From an uncultured Lachnospiraceae bacterium (lineage in GTDB: Bacteria > Bacillota > Clostridia > Lachnospirales > Lachnospiraceae), in the NCBI GenBank assembly GCA_949893755.1, contig CATLCV010000029.1, positions 1 through 36,759 of the forward strand: a DNA stretch of 36,759 nucleotides, read 5' to 3'. Below are positions 8,517-15,944 of this stretch, in pieces. Numbering within the stretch: the first letter of the stretch is position 1; every line of letters starts with the position of its first letter. The notes beneath the pieces were generated by a model. That model was not told where the DNA came from. It did not search any database and was given only the letters and a program-made list of their open reading frames with translations. The position numbers were made by a program, and so were the translations under genes.

Positions 8517-8559
8517 AAAAGATTTGGAAGCAACTTCCAGTGTAAAAGATGAATTCCTC

Positions 8560-8568
8560 CATATAATA
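8560..8568 (+). promoter_or_regulatory. Possible -10 region for the SASP gene
   Basis: CATATAATA lies 86 bases before the SASP start codon in the 138-base gap after recG. SASP genes are normally driven by the forespore factor sigma-G, whose -10 begins CAT. The upstream TGTAAA (8541-8546) is too close for standard spacing, so I cannot complete the promoter. Confidence 0.3.
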
Positions 8569-8571
8569 TGG

Positions 8572-8628
8572 TTGTAACAAAAAAACAACTTGTTACAAAA
8601 AAACGAAAGCGTAACGATCAAGTTACAA
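8572..8628 (+). repeat. Alternating GTAAC/GTTAC half-sites in the SASP leader
   Basis: Four half-sites alternate in orientation: GTAAC at 8574-8578, GTTAC at 8592-8596, GTAAC at 8611-8615 and GTTAC at 8622-8626. The outer bases extend the first pair to a 7-bp inverted repeat, TTGTAAC with GTTACAA. The rest of the leader is A-rich. Confidence 0.6.
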
Positions 8629-8654
8629 AAAGTTGCAAAAGGAGGAAAATAAAA

Positions 8655-8861
8655 ATGGCAAGTCGTTCATCTAATCGAGCAGCAGTACCGGAGGCGAAGG
8701 GAGCCCTTGACAAGTTTAAGTACGAGGTAGCAGACGAACTGGGAGTACCGTTGACAGACGGATACAACGGTGACCTGACATCCAGACAGAATGGTTCTGT
8801 CGGCGGTTATATGGTCAAGAAAATGATCGAACAGCAGGAAAAGCAGATGGCTGGCAAATAA
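8655..8861 (+). CDS. Alpha/beta-type small acid-soluble spore protein
   Basis: A DNA-binding protein that coats and protects the forespore chromosome and is degraded at germination by the GPR protease. The 68-residue product shows the family core: ALDKFKYEVADELGV, including the conserved region around the GPR cleavage site, then the second helix GYNGDLTSRQNGSVGGYMVKKMI. The ATG at 8655 is fixed by AAAGGAGGAAAATAAAA just upstream. The frame is open back to 8568, but that stretch is a leader with repeats and would read through the ribosome binding site. It is a single-gene transcript ending in a terminator, direct evidence that the organism forms spores. Confidence 0.95.
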   Translation: MASRSSNRAAVPEAKGALDKFKYEVADELGVPLTDGYNGDLTSRQNGSVGGYMVKKMIEQQEKQMAGK

Positions 8862-8886
8862 CAAAAAAATTGCGAAATAGCAAAAG

Positions 8887-8921
8887 AAAAAAGCACTTAG
8901 GATTGACCTGAGTGCTTTTTT
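8887..8921 (+). terminator. Intrinsic terminator of the SASP gene
   Basis: Stem AAAAAAGCACTTAGG (8887-8901) with CCTGAGTGCTTTTTT (8907-8921), a 5-nt loop and one G-T pair, ending in six T bases. It lies 25 bases after the SASP stop codon. Confidence 0.9.
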
Positions 8922-8930
8922 CTGCTAAAA

Positions 8931-8958
8931 TTCACATGATCGCTGAAAAATGTATGAT
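8931..8958 (+). promoter_or_regulatory. Sigma-A-type promoter for rsmD-coaD
   Basis: -35 TTCACA (8931-8936), a 16-bp spacer and -10 TATGAT (8953-8958), each one mismatch from consensus. It starts just after the SASP terminator and about 75 bases before rsmD, so it should serve rsmD, coaD and perhaps the coiled-coil gene after them. Confidence 0.55.
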
Positions 8959-8964
8959 GGTTAG

Positions 8965-8996
8965 AAACGGCAGACTGCTCTGCGGTCTGCTGTTTT
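8965..8996 (+). other. Hairpin at the predicted 5' end of the rsmD mRNA
   Basis: AAACGGCAGAC (8965-8975) pairs with GTCTGCTGTTT (8985-8995) apart from one G-T pair; the loop is 9 nt and a short T-run ends at 8996. Because the -10 box ends at 8958, transcription would start almost exactly at the first base of the stem. It could be a 5'-terminal stabiliser, or a weak terminator for read-through from the SASP gene. Confidence 0.5.
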
Positions 8997-9031
8997 GAAA
9001 AGTCATGCCGCACGTGGAAAGGGGTGTCTGT

Positions 9032-9601
9032 ATGAGAGTCATAGCGGGAAGCGCAAGAAGATTACAACTGAAAACTCTGGACGGCATTGATACACGGCCG
9101 ACCACGGACCGGATCAAGGAGACTCTGTTCAATATGATAGCGCCCTATATTTACGACTGCGTGTTTTTGGATCTGTTCAGCGGAAGCGGGGGGATCGGCA
9201 TCGAGGCGCTCAGCCGCGGTGCGCGGGAGGCCGTTTTTGTAGAAAAAAATCCAAAAGCCATGGCCTGCATCAAGGAAAATTTAAAGTTTACAAGGCTGGA
9301 AAATAAAGCCGTAACATGGAACCGTGATGTGATGACGGCGCTGTACCAGATGGAGGGAAAAAAGGTTTTTGACTATATCTTTATGGATCCGCCCTACAAC
9401 CAGGAGCTGGAGCGGGGAGTTCTGGAATACCTGTCAGGATCGGCGCTCGTGTACGAGGACACGGTGATCATCGTGGAAGCCTCCAGGGAGACAGATTTTT
9501 CCTATGCGGACGAGCTGGGATTTACATTGCTGAAGGAAAAAGTCTATAAGACGAACAAGCACGTTTTTTTGGAAAAAGCCGGAAAGGAAGAGATATGTTA
9601 A
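9032..9601 (+). CDS. rsmD: 16S rRNA (guanine(966)-N2)-methyltransferase RsmD
   Basis: A SAM-dependent methyltransferase that modifies G966 of 16S rRNA during small-subunit assembly. It begins with the family [10 protein letters not shown] and [17 protein letters not shown] motif I is [10 protein letters not shown] (47-56), and the N6/N2-methyltransferase catalytic motif DPPY is at 119-122. At 189 residues it is of normal size. The ATG at 9032 is chosen over an in-frame ATG 27 bases upstream because the family starts at MRVI and an AAAGGGGTG site precedes it. Its end overlaps coaD by 7 bases, the usual ylbH-ylbI arrangement. Confidence 0.95.
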   Translation: MRVIAGSARRLQLKTLDGIDTRPTTDRIKETLFNMIAPYIYDCVFLDLFSGSGGIGIEALSRGAREAVFVEKNPKAMACIKENLKFTRLENKAVTWNRDVMTALYQMEGKKVFDYIFMDPPYNQELERGVLEYLSGSALVYEDTVIIVEASRETDFSYADELGFTLLKEKVYKTNKHVFLEKAGKEEIC

Positions 9602-10089
9602 AAGCCATTTATCCGGGAAGCTTTGACCCGGTCACATTCGGACATCTGGATATCATGAAAAGAAGCAGCAAGATCGTAGACCGGCTGATCGTCGGAGTGC
9701 TGAATAATAATGCGAAAATGCCGTTGTTTTCTGTTGCGGAACGTGTTAAAATGTTAAAGGAAGTGTCGGCAGGATTCGACAATATTGAGATCGTACCGTT
9801 TGACGGGCTGCTGATCGATTTCGCGAAGAAGATGGAGGCGGAGCTGATCATCCGGGGACTGCGTGCGATCACGGACTTTGAATATGAACTGCAGATGTCC
9901 CAGACCAACCATAAGCTTGGTCCTGGTGTGGAGACGATGTTTTTGACAACCAGCATAGAATATTCCTACTTGAGTTCTACGACGGTGAAGGAGATCGCCG
10001 CATTCGGCGGAGATACGTCACAGTTTGTTCCGGAGGCGGTTAAGAGGGAACTGGAAAAGAAGATGAGAGCAAAAGAGGCTTATCAATGA
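9595..10089 (+). CDS. coaD: Phosphopantetheine adenylyltransferase CoaD
   Basis: Catalyses the fourth step of coenzyme A synthesis: ATP plus 4'-phosphopantetheine gives dephospho-CoA plus pyrophosphate. It is a nucleotidyltransferase with the signature [13 protein letters not shown] near the N-terminus (TFGH at 14-17), [17 protein letters not shown] in the middle, and [13 protein letters not shown], the ISSTxVR-type motif. At 164 residues it is full length. It is translationally coupled to rsmD by overlap. Its own stop overlaps the ATG of a short repeated reading frame (see 10089-10133). Confidence 0.97.
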   Translation: MLKAIYPGSFDPVTFGHLDIMKRSSKIVDRLIVGVLNNNAKMPLFSVAERVKMLKEVSAGFDNIEIVPFDGLLIDFAKKMEAELIIRGLRAITDFEYELQMSQTNHKLGPGVETMFLTTSIEYSYLSSTTVKEIAAFGGDTSQFVPEAVKRELEKKMRAKEAYQ

Positions 10090-10133
10090 TGAGCAGCCGC
10101 ATTGAGCAGATGATAGAGAAGATAGAAGCCTGA
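10089..10133 (+). repeat. Duplicated 5' end of the downstream coiled-coil gene (14-codon frame)
   Basis: The first 23 bases from the ATG are identical to the start of the gene at 10182. The next 19 bases are still similar. The encoded 14 residues, [14 protein letters not shown], match MSSRIEQIIEEIEE of the full gene and then meet TGA. The ATG overlaps the coaD stop. It may be a leftover of a tandem duplication or a translated leader peptide. Confidence 0.75.
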
Positions 10134-10181
10134 CGGAGAACGGCAGGAGAGGAACGGAAAGAGAAAAGGAGCGTGTAGATT

Positions 10182-10766
10182 ATGAGCAGCCGCATTGAGC
10201 AGATTATTGAAGAGATTGAAGAATACATTGACAGAGATTGCAAGTATCAGCCTTTGTCTACCACGAAGATCATTGTAAATAAAGAACATCTGGATGAGCT
10301 TCTTCGGGAACTGCGGATGAAGACGCCGGATGAGATCAAGCGTTATCAGAAGATCATCGCGAACCGGGATGCGATTCTGGCGGATGCCCAGGCAAAAGCG
10401 GATGCCCTGATCGAGGAAGCGCAGATGCAGACCAATGAGCTGGTCAGCGAGCATGAGATCATGCAGCAGGCTTACGCCCAGGCCAACGAGATCGTGACTC
10501 AGGCAACCGCCCAGGCTCAGGAGATCGTGGACAACGCTACGGCGGACGCCAATGCGATCCGGATCGGCGCCATCCAGTATACCGACGACCTGATGGCCAA
10601 TGCGGAGAGTATCATCGGCCACACGCTGGACAGCTATACGACCAAGTACGACGGACTGATCAATTCCCTGCAGGAGTGCTACGACGTGGTGCGGAACAAC
10701 CGTGCGGAGCTGGCAATCCCCCAGGAGGATGGAAGCGGATATGAGCAGGGCGGCGGAGTGGAGTGA
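10182..10766 (+). CDS. Coiled-coil protein of unknown function (often labelled ATPase subunit H-like)
   Basis: A 194-residue, mostly helical soluble protein. After a 40-residue N-terminal part (MSSRIEQIIEEIEEYID, then YQPLSTTKIIVNKEHL), residues about 45-150 form a long Ala/Gln/Glu-rich heptad region. This resembles the coiled coil of DivIVA or the V-type ATPase H subunit. There is no nucleotide-binding motif, so the 'ATPase' label sometimes attached to relatives is not supported. An AAAAGGAGC site precedes the ATG. It directly follows rsmD-coaD and is probably expressed with them. DivIVA-like scaffolding is one possibility, but I do not assign a function. Confidence 0.8.
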   Translation: MSSRIEQIIEEIEEYIDRDCKYQPLSTTKIIVNKEHLDELLRELRMKTPDEIKRYQKIIANRDAILADAQAKADALIEEAQMQTNELVSEHEIMQQAYAQANEIVTQATAQAQEIVDNATADANAIRIGAIQYTDDLMANAESIIGHTLDSYTTKYDGLINSLQECYDVVRNNRAELAIPQEDGSGYEQGGGVE

Positions 10767-10818
10767 TGACCTGCATGCTCAGAGGAGAATCCATGATGCA
10801 TGCCCCTGCGGACGGACG

Positions 10819-11751
10819 TTATCCGGATATGTACAGATAGAGAGATCCCATAAGACTGGCAGTCAGCGCGGCTGCCAGTTTTTGTGTGAGATAGGGCAGG
10901 ATCGGGAAGCCGGCCTTCTGCACCATACACTGAGTCTGCGCCGCGGCACAGAATCCGCCGAAGGAAGTCAGCCCCAGAACGGCCGGGTATAAAAGTTGCA
11001 GCGGGAGACGCATTTCCCGGAGCAAACTTAAGCCGTTGGTGACCTCCAGGAGGGGGAGCAGAGCCGGGACTCCCGGTATATTCACAGGAAGGGCCTCGAA
11101 CAGCGACAGAAAGACGGAAAACAGGATGATATACCCGCCCACCTTCACAAGCGTTTCGAAGCTGTCCATGATGCAGCGGTCGATCTCCTGGAAGGACCAG
11201 GCGCTTTTGGTGAAGCCGGCTTTTTTCAGGTTGTGGAACGCCTCTTTTTTATGAAAAAAGCACGTTCTTGTAACAAAGCTGACCAGGACAGGGGAAAGCA
11301 TCAGGATCAAAAGGGTCGGGATCAGGAGAGCGTCCGTTTCCAGCGTTTTCCATACCACATAATTCAGGATAAATACCGGGCTGGAATTGTTGCAGAAGGA
11401 AAGGAGATACCGGCCCTCTTCCGGGGAAATATACCCCGCTTCGGTCAGATCCGCCGCTGTCTTGGCGCCCATGGGATAGCCGCATAAGAAGCCTGTGACT
11501 ACGGCAAAGCTGCCGTTGGGAGAGACACCGAAGACCCGGGTGAGGAAGGTGCCGAAGGCCGCGTTGATCAGATGCATGTTTCCGGTGACAAGCAGCAGGT
11601 TTGTGACAAGCAGAAACGGAAACAGTGTGGGAAGGATGATCTGGAACCAAAGCAGAAGCCCTTCACTTGCTCCTGCAAAAACGGCTTTGGGAGAGACAAG
11701 CATGATCAGGAATAAGAGAACGATCCCAAGTCCTTTCAGATTTCGACTCAT
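10819..11751 (-). CDS. ylbJ: YlbJ-type sporulation integral membrane protein
   Basis: A 310-residue polytopic membrane protein with nucleoside-recognition 'Gate' domains, most of it hydrophobic helices. Conserved segments include FQIILPTLFPFLLVTNLLL, then FLCGYPMGAKTAADL and SFCNNSSPVFI, which I recognise from YlbJ. In Bacillus ylbJ is a sigma-E-dependent gene needed for efficient sporulation. Its transported substrate, if any, is unknown to me. The ATG follows GGAGGATTCCGG. It converges with the rsmD-coaD transcript. Bacillus has ylbH(rsmD)-ylbI(coaD)-ylbJ together, so the neighbourhood is conserved but ylbJ is inverted here and a coiled-coil gene lies between. Confidence 0.88.
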   Translation of the reverse strand: MSRNLKGLGIVLLFLIMLVSPKAVFAGASEGLLLWFQIILPTLFPFLLVTNLLLVTGNMHLINAAFGTFLTRVFGVSPNGSFAVVTGFLCGYPMGAKTAADLTEAGYISPEEGRYLLSFCNNSSPVFILNYVVWKTLETDALLIPTLLILMLSPVLVSFVTRTCFFHKKEAFHNLKKAGFTKSAWSFQEIDRCIMDSFETLVKVGGYIILFSVFLSLFEALPVNIPGVPALLPLLEVTNGLSLLREMRLPLQLLYPAVLGLTSFGGFCAAAQTQCMVQKAGFPILPYLTQKLAAALTASLMGSLYLYISG

Positions 11752-11776
11752 CCGGAATCCTCCGTTTGGAATAAGT

Positions 11777-11809
11777 GTTCATGCTCACACTGTAAGTATG
11801 AGCAGCAAC
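11777..11809. promoter_or_regulatory. 33-bp imperfect palindrome upstream of ylbJ (candidate operator)
   Basis: The arms 11777-11791 and 11795-11809 are complementary at 12 of 15 positions around a 3-base centre, with cores GCTCACACT and AGTATGAGC. It lies about 25-60 bases before the ylbJ start codon in the divergent gap to pepD. No T-run follows on either strand, so a protein-binding dyad or an mRNA hairpin is more likely than a terminator. Confidence 0.45.
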
Positions 11810-11891
11810 GAATAATTACTAAAGATATATGAAATTGGTTGATTTTTTATGTGTGCTGTGACAAAATGGAAAAAGAGGCGCATTTGCGTGA

Positions 11892-11938
11892 AGCGGCTGT
11901 GAACAGCAGACCGAAAGAGGCGGGGACTCACAGCCGCT
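11892..11938 (+). other. Perfect 11-bp inverted repeat in the pepD leader
   Basis: AGCGGCTGTGA (11892-11902) and TCACAGCCGCT (11928-11938) are exact reverse complements around a 25-nt loop. The element ends 31 bases before the pepD start codon, just ahead of the AGAAAGGGG ribosome binding site. An A-run, not a T-run, follows, so a forward terminator is excluded. Confidence 0.6.
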
Positions 11939-11969
11939 GTCAAAAAAGAGACAGAAAGGGGAAAGCAAC

Positions 11970-13412
11970 ATGGCGGTATTAGAAAACATCGAGCCGAAGG
12001 AAGTATTTCATTTTTTTGAGGAGATCAGCCGGATCCCAAGGGGATCTTACAATACAAAGGGAATCAGCGACTACTGCGTGAGGTTTGCAAACGAGCGGAA
12101 GCTGGAAGTGTATCAGGACGAGTGGAACAATGTGATCATCAAAAAGCCGGGAACCAGAGGATATGAAAACAGTGAGCCGGTCATCATCCAGGGGCATCTG
12201 GATATGGTCTGTGAAAAAACGGAACATTCGGATCACGATTTCCTGAGAGATCCGCTGGAGCTGATGGTGGAGGACGGATATGTGACGGCAAAGGATACCA
12301 CACTGGGAGCGGATAACGGGATCGCCATCGCCATGGCGCTGGCAGTCCTGGACAGCGAGACGTTGGAGCACCCGCCGGTGGAGGCGCTCTTTACGGTGGA
12401 CGAGGAGGTCAGCATGGACGGCGCGGCCAATGTGGATCTGTCCAGGCTCCAGGGAAAGATGCTGCTCAATCTGGATTCCGAGGAGGACGACACTCTGACC
12501 GCAGGGTGCGCCGGGGGCTTCCGTTTTTCCTGTGAGATCCCGGTGCAGAAGACTGCCGCAAAGGGAAGCGGGCTCCTGGTGGAGATCTGCGGCCTCAAGG
12601 GAGGGCATTCCGGCGTGGAGATCGACCGGCAGCGGGGCAATGCCAATAAGCTAGCGGGCCGGATGCTGTACCGTCTTGGCAGGGAGCAGGAGGTTTTTCT
12701 TGCAGAGCTTTGCGGCGGCACCAGAGAAAATGTGATCGCGTCCGTGAGCAAAAGCAGCATTGTTGTACAGGATCCGGAAAAAGCGATCCGGATGATCGAA
12801 GCCATGAAGGACGAATGGAAGCAGGAATTCGGCGCGGATGAGCCGGAGCTGGATATCCGGATCACGGAGCTGGGGGAAAAGGAATATACGGTATTTACCA
12901 AAGAATCCATGAAACAAGTGGTCGGCTTCCTGGTGAACTGCCCCAACGGGGTAGATGAATACAGCCGTTCCCTGAAAGGGCTGGTAGAAACCTCCGATAA
13001 TCTGGGGATCGTAGGGAACGAGGAGGAAGGCGTCCGGTTCCTCGTGCTGGTGAGAAGCGGCGTTTCCACCAAGCTGCAGGAGCTTCAGGACCGCCTGATC
13101 TGCCTGGCGGAACTGCTGGGCGGAAACTGGAATATCGACAGCGGATATCCAGCATGGACCTACAGGGAAGCTTCCCGGATCCGTCCCATCGCCGCGGATG
13201 CCTTTGAAGAGGTGTTCGGAGTCCGTCCGGAGATCACGACGATCCATGCCGGACTGGAATGCGGGCTGCTCAGCGGCAAGAAGCCGGATCTGGACTGCAT
13301 TTCCTTCGGCCCGAATATGCAGGACGTACATTCCTTCAACGAACGGCTGGAGATCGCCTCGGCAGAAAAGATCTGGAATGTCCTGAAAATAATTTTGAAG
13401 AGATGTAAATAA
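11970..13412 (+). CDS. pepD: M20 family aminoacyl-histidine dipeptidase (PepD-like)
   Basis: A dinuclear zinc peptidase that hydrolyses Xaa-His and other dipeptides in the cytoplasm. The M20 metal and catalytic residues are in place: His76 and Asp78 in GHLDMV, Asp115 in GADNG, Glu145-Glu146 in VDEEVSMDG, Asp169 in LDSE, and a late His in QDVHSFNE. The 480-residue length and two-domain layout (catalytic, central dimerisation lid with GLKGGHSGVEI, catalytic) fit PepD. AGAAAGGGGAAAGC precedes the ATG. No clear promoter was found, but a perfect hairpin sits in the leader. Confidence 0.93.
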   Translation: MAVLENIEPKEVFHFFEEISRIPRGSYNTKGISDYCVRFANERKLEVYQDEWNNVIIKKPGTRGYENSEPVIIQGHLDMVCEKTEHSDHDFLRDPLELMVEDGYVTAKDTTLGADNGIAIAMALAVLDSETLEHPPVEALFTVDEEVSMDGAANVDLSRLQGKMLLNLDSEEDDTLTAGCAGGFRFSCEIPVQKTAAKGSGLLVEICGLKGGHSGVEIDRQRGNANKLAGRMLYRLGREQEVFLAELCGGTRENVIASVSKSSIVVQDPEKAIRMIEAMKDEWKQEFGADEPELDIRITELGEKEYTVFTKESMKQVVGFLVNCPNGVDEYSRSLKGLVETSDNLGIVGNEEEGVRFLVLVRSGVSTKLQELQDRLICLAELLGGNWNIDSGYPAWTYREASRIRPIAADAFEEVFGVRPEITTIHAGLECGLLSGKKPDLDCISFGPNMQDVHSFNERLEIASAEKIWNVLKIILKRCK

Positions 13413-13463
13413 TCCGAACACTGCCTCATATAGTATAAGAAAACGAACCGGGGCAATGCGTTT

Positions 13464-14372
13464 TTGAAAACAAGTGATATCAGAGCAAGGATCTATTTTC
13501 GGAAGAAGCGCCGGGCAATGCGCGGACACCGGACGGCTCACCAAATGGCCGTCCGGTATGTGCTGTACTGTATGATCCTCTGTTTTTTTCTTGTGGTGAA
13601 CATACATATCCTGACTGCCAGGAGCCGGTACAGCAGATTGAACGAAGGCATCCTGTCGTCAGAAGGATACCGCAGGCAGAGGATGGATTCCGGAATGCTG
13701 GAGCATATCCGGGGGTCGGAGGATCCGGGAAAGGATTTGGGACTCTACTGGCTGGAAAATCATTTCGGACAGGAGGCTTTCCAGTATCCCTGCTCGGCGG
13801 AGACGTTTTCCAGGCTGGAAAAGATCTGGTCCGGGAAGCAGGGGTGGGAGCTGTACCGGGACGCCTGCAAAGCAGTCTGGAATGATCTGCAATATTTCCC
13901 GATACCGGTTCCGTCCAATGGAGTCCTGGCAGAGGTCACCTACGAGGATTCCTGGATGTTTGAGAGGAATTACGGGGGAAAGCGGGGGCATGAGGGGACG
14001 GATATCATGGCTTCTACAAACGAGCGGGGGCTTTACCCGGTGGTCAGCATGACGGACGGGGTCATCCTGCACAAGGGATGGCTGGAAAAGGGCGGATACC
14101 GGCTGGGGATCACGGCTCCCGGGGGCGCTTATTTTTATTATGCCCATCTGGATTCCTATGCGGATATCGAAGAAGGGGATTCCGTGAAGGCCGGCGATCT
14201 GCTGGGATTTATGGGGGATACCGGCTACAGCAAGGTGGAGGGGACTACCGGGAATTTTCCGGTACACCTGCATCTGGGGATCTATCTGGTCACAGGGGAT
14301 CAGGAGATCAGCGTGAATCCATATTATCCGCTCCGATATGTGGAAGACCGCAGGGTGAAATGCGCCTATTAG
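13464..14372 (+). CDS. Membrane-anchored M23 family metallopeptidase
   Basis: A predicted peptidoglycan endopeptidase: a short basic cytoplasmic N-terminus, one transmembrane helix (about 31-50), a 110-residue linker domain, then an M23/LytM domain (about 165-295). Zinc and catalytic residues are complete: His176 and Asp180 in GHEGTD, His228 in YAHLD, and His268/His270 in HLH. It should therefore be active outside the membrane. The start is uncertain. The open frame begins at a TTG (13464), but an ATG at 13518 after GGAAG gives a protein 18 residues shorter and still keeps the membrane anchor. It sits 15 bases before the rRNA methyltransferase gene. A spore-cortex or division role is possible but not shown. 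Confidence 0.87.
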   Translation: MKTSDIRARIYFRKKRRAMRGHRTAHQMAVRYVLYCMILCFFLVVNIHILTARSRYSRLNEGILSSEGYRRQRMDSGMLEHIRGSEDPGKDLGLYWLENHFGQEAFQYPCSAETFSRLEKIWSGKQGWELYRDACKAVWNDLQYFPIPVPSNGVLAEVTYEDSWMFERNYGGKRGHEGTDIMASTNERGLYPVVSMTDGVILHKGWLEKGGYRLGITAPGGAYFYYAHLDSYADIEEGDSVKAGDLLGFMGDTGYSKVEGTTGNFPVHLHLGIYLVTGDQEISVNPYYPLRYVEDRRVKCAY

Positions 14373-14387
14373 AAAAGAGGAATAACC

Positions 14388-15860
14388 ATGAAATTACCAG
14401 AAGCATTTGAAGAAAAGATGCGTCTTTTGCTGCAGGAGGAATATGACCGTTATCTGCAGTGCTTTGAGGAACCGCGCCATTACGGGCTTCGAGTGAATAC
14501 GAACAAGATATCCGCGGAAGAGTTTCGAAAGATCTCTCCCTGGCCGCTGACTCCGGTGCCCTGGATCCCGAACGGGTTTTACTATGACGGGGACCGGGTG
14601 CAGCCGGCAAAGCACCCGTATTATTTTGCGGGGCTGTATTATCTTCAGGAACCCAGTGCCATGACCCCTGCCAGCAGGCTTCCCGTGGAGCCGGGAGATT
14701 GTGTGCTGGATGTCTGCGCGGCGCCCGGCGGAAAGGCGACGGAGCTGGGGGCAAAGCTCCATGGGACCGGGATGCTGGTGGCCAACGATATCAGCAATTC
14801 CAGGGCCAGGGGATTATTGAAAAACCTGGAACTGCTGGGAATCGGAAATGTGCTGGTGACCAGCGAGGAGCCGGGAAAACTGGTGCCGCATTTTACGGAG
14901 TTTTTTGACAAGATCCTGATCGATGCCCCCTGCTCCGGGGAGGGAATGTTCCGGAAGGAAAAGAAGATGATCAAAGCCTGGGAGGAGCACGGGCCGGAAT
15001 TTTTTTCCAAACTTCAGCGCAGTATCGTGGTTCAGGCCGCGGCCATGCTCCGGCTCGGAGGGATGCTTCTCTATTCCACCTGTACCTTTGATCCGCAGGA
15101 AAATGAACGGATCATAGAATATCTGATGAGCCAATGCCCGGAGTTTGAGATCTGTGAAATGGAAGGGTATGAGGGCTTTAGTCCCGGGCGTCCGGAATTT
15201 ACGGAAAGCCAATGTCCGGAGCTTCGGAAGACGGTCCGGATCTTTCCACATAAGATGCAGGGGGAAGGGCATTTTATCGCGTTATTGAGAAAGAAAGCTC
15301 CGTGGGAGGATCATGCCGGGAGCGCTGGGAAAGCTTTTGCATCAGAAATGGGAGCAAGGGATCCGCATGCAGAAAGGACAGGCCGCGGCGCTGCGTCTGG
15401 AGCCGCGGGAAGAAGCGGGACGGCAGGAAAAAGGAAGCTGCCGGAGGAATTGGAAGAATTTTTGGGGAGCCTGCGTCTGGAGCTGGATCGGAGACGGCTG
15501 GAGATCCGGGAGGAACGGGTCTATTATATGCCGGAAGGAATGCCGGAGCTGCGGGGCATCCGTTTCTTACGCTCCGGGCTGCTGCTGGGGGAATTGAAGA
15601 AGAACCGTTTTGAACCGGGACAGGCACTTGCCATGTATCTGAAAAAGGAAGATTACGGAAACATTCTGGACCTTTCCGCGGAGGATGAGCGTGTGATCCG
15701 CTACCTGAAAGGGGAGACTCTGGATGTGGAGGATCTGGTTTCGCCCAGAGAAAAGGGCTGGTATCTGGTCTGTGTGGACGGATATCCGCTGGGCTTCGGA
15801 AAGCTGGCTTCCCAGGTTCTGAAAAATAAATATCTGCCGGGGTGGCGGTGGATGTCATAG
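14388..15860 (+). CDS. RsmF/RsmB-like rRNA cytosine-C5 methyltransferase (NOL1/NOP2/Sun family)
   Basis: A SAM-dependent RNA m5C methyltransferase, 490 residues. SAM motif I is CAAPGGK (110-116). The two catalytic cysteines are in DAPCSGEGMF (Cys182) and STCTF (Cys232). A C-terminal region from about 350 resembles the RNA-binding domains of RsmF/YebU-type enzymes, ending in VDGYPLGFGKL. Between the domains, residues about 300-347 are Ala/Gly/Arg-rich low complexity, probably a flexible linker. The ATG follows AGAGGAATAACC and lies 15 bases after the M23 gene. The exact target base (C1407-type or other) cannot be read from sequence. Confidence 0.93.
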   Translation: MKLPEAFEEKMRLLLQEEYDRYLQCFEEPRHYGLRVNTNKISAEEFRKISPWPLTPVPWIPNGFYYDGDRVQPAKHPYYFAGLYYLQEPSAMTPASRLPVEPGDCVLDVCAAPGGKATELGAKLHGTGMLVANDISNSRARGLLKNLELLGIGNVLVTSEEPGKLVPHFTEFFDKILIDAPCSGEGMFRKEKKMIKAWEEHGPEFFSKLQRSIVVQAAAMLRLGGMLLYSTCTFDPQENERIIEYLMSQCPEFEICEMEGYEGFSPGRPEFTESQCPELRKTVRIFPHKMQGEGHFIALLRKKAPWEDHAGSAGKAFASEMGARDPHAERTGRGAASGAAGRSGTAGKRKLPEELEEFLGSLRLELDRRRLEIREERVYYMPEGMPELRGIRFLRSGLLLGELKKNRFEPGQALAMYLKKEDYGNILDLSAEDERVIRYLKGETLDVEDLVSPREKGWYLVCVDGYPLGFGKLASQVLKNKYLPGWRWMS

Positions 15861-15865
15861 ATATT

Positions 15866-15930
15866 TTTCCACCTGGATGAGTCGGTTGGAGGCTCTTTAG
15901 AGCATCCAACCGTACAGGTGGATATTTTTT
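15866..15930 (+). terminator. Long nested hairpin terminator between the methyltransferase and RsuA-type genes
   Basis: Three stacked stems share one axis: CCACCTG (15869-15875) with CAGGTGG (15915-15921), CGGTTGGA (15883-15890) with TCCAACCG (15905-15912), and GCTC with GAGC inside. A six-T run ends at 15930. The next base begins the GGAGGGGG ribosome binding site of the downstream gene, so the element could act as an attenuator as well as a terminator. Confidence 0.8.
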
Positions 15931-15944
15931 GGAGGGGGACAAGT

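Noticed and set aside
8568-8654. N-terminal extension of the SASP reading frame (VTKK-type repeats)
   Set aside because: It would read through the strong AAAGGAGG ribosome binding site and the leader repeats. SASPs start where the ATG at 8655 places them.
13434-13442. CATATAGTA before the M23 peptidase gene, similar to CATATAATA before the SASP gene, as a shared sporulation promoter
   Set aside because: The -35 regions and spacings do not agree, and the word is too short and A/T-rich to support a common sigma factor.
15902-15917. 16-base exact reverse-complement match to 29532-29547
   Set aside because: One match of this length in a window this size is not surprising by chance, and the contexts (a terminator arm and an intergenic gap) differ.
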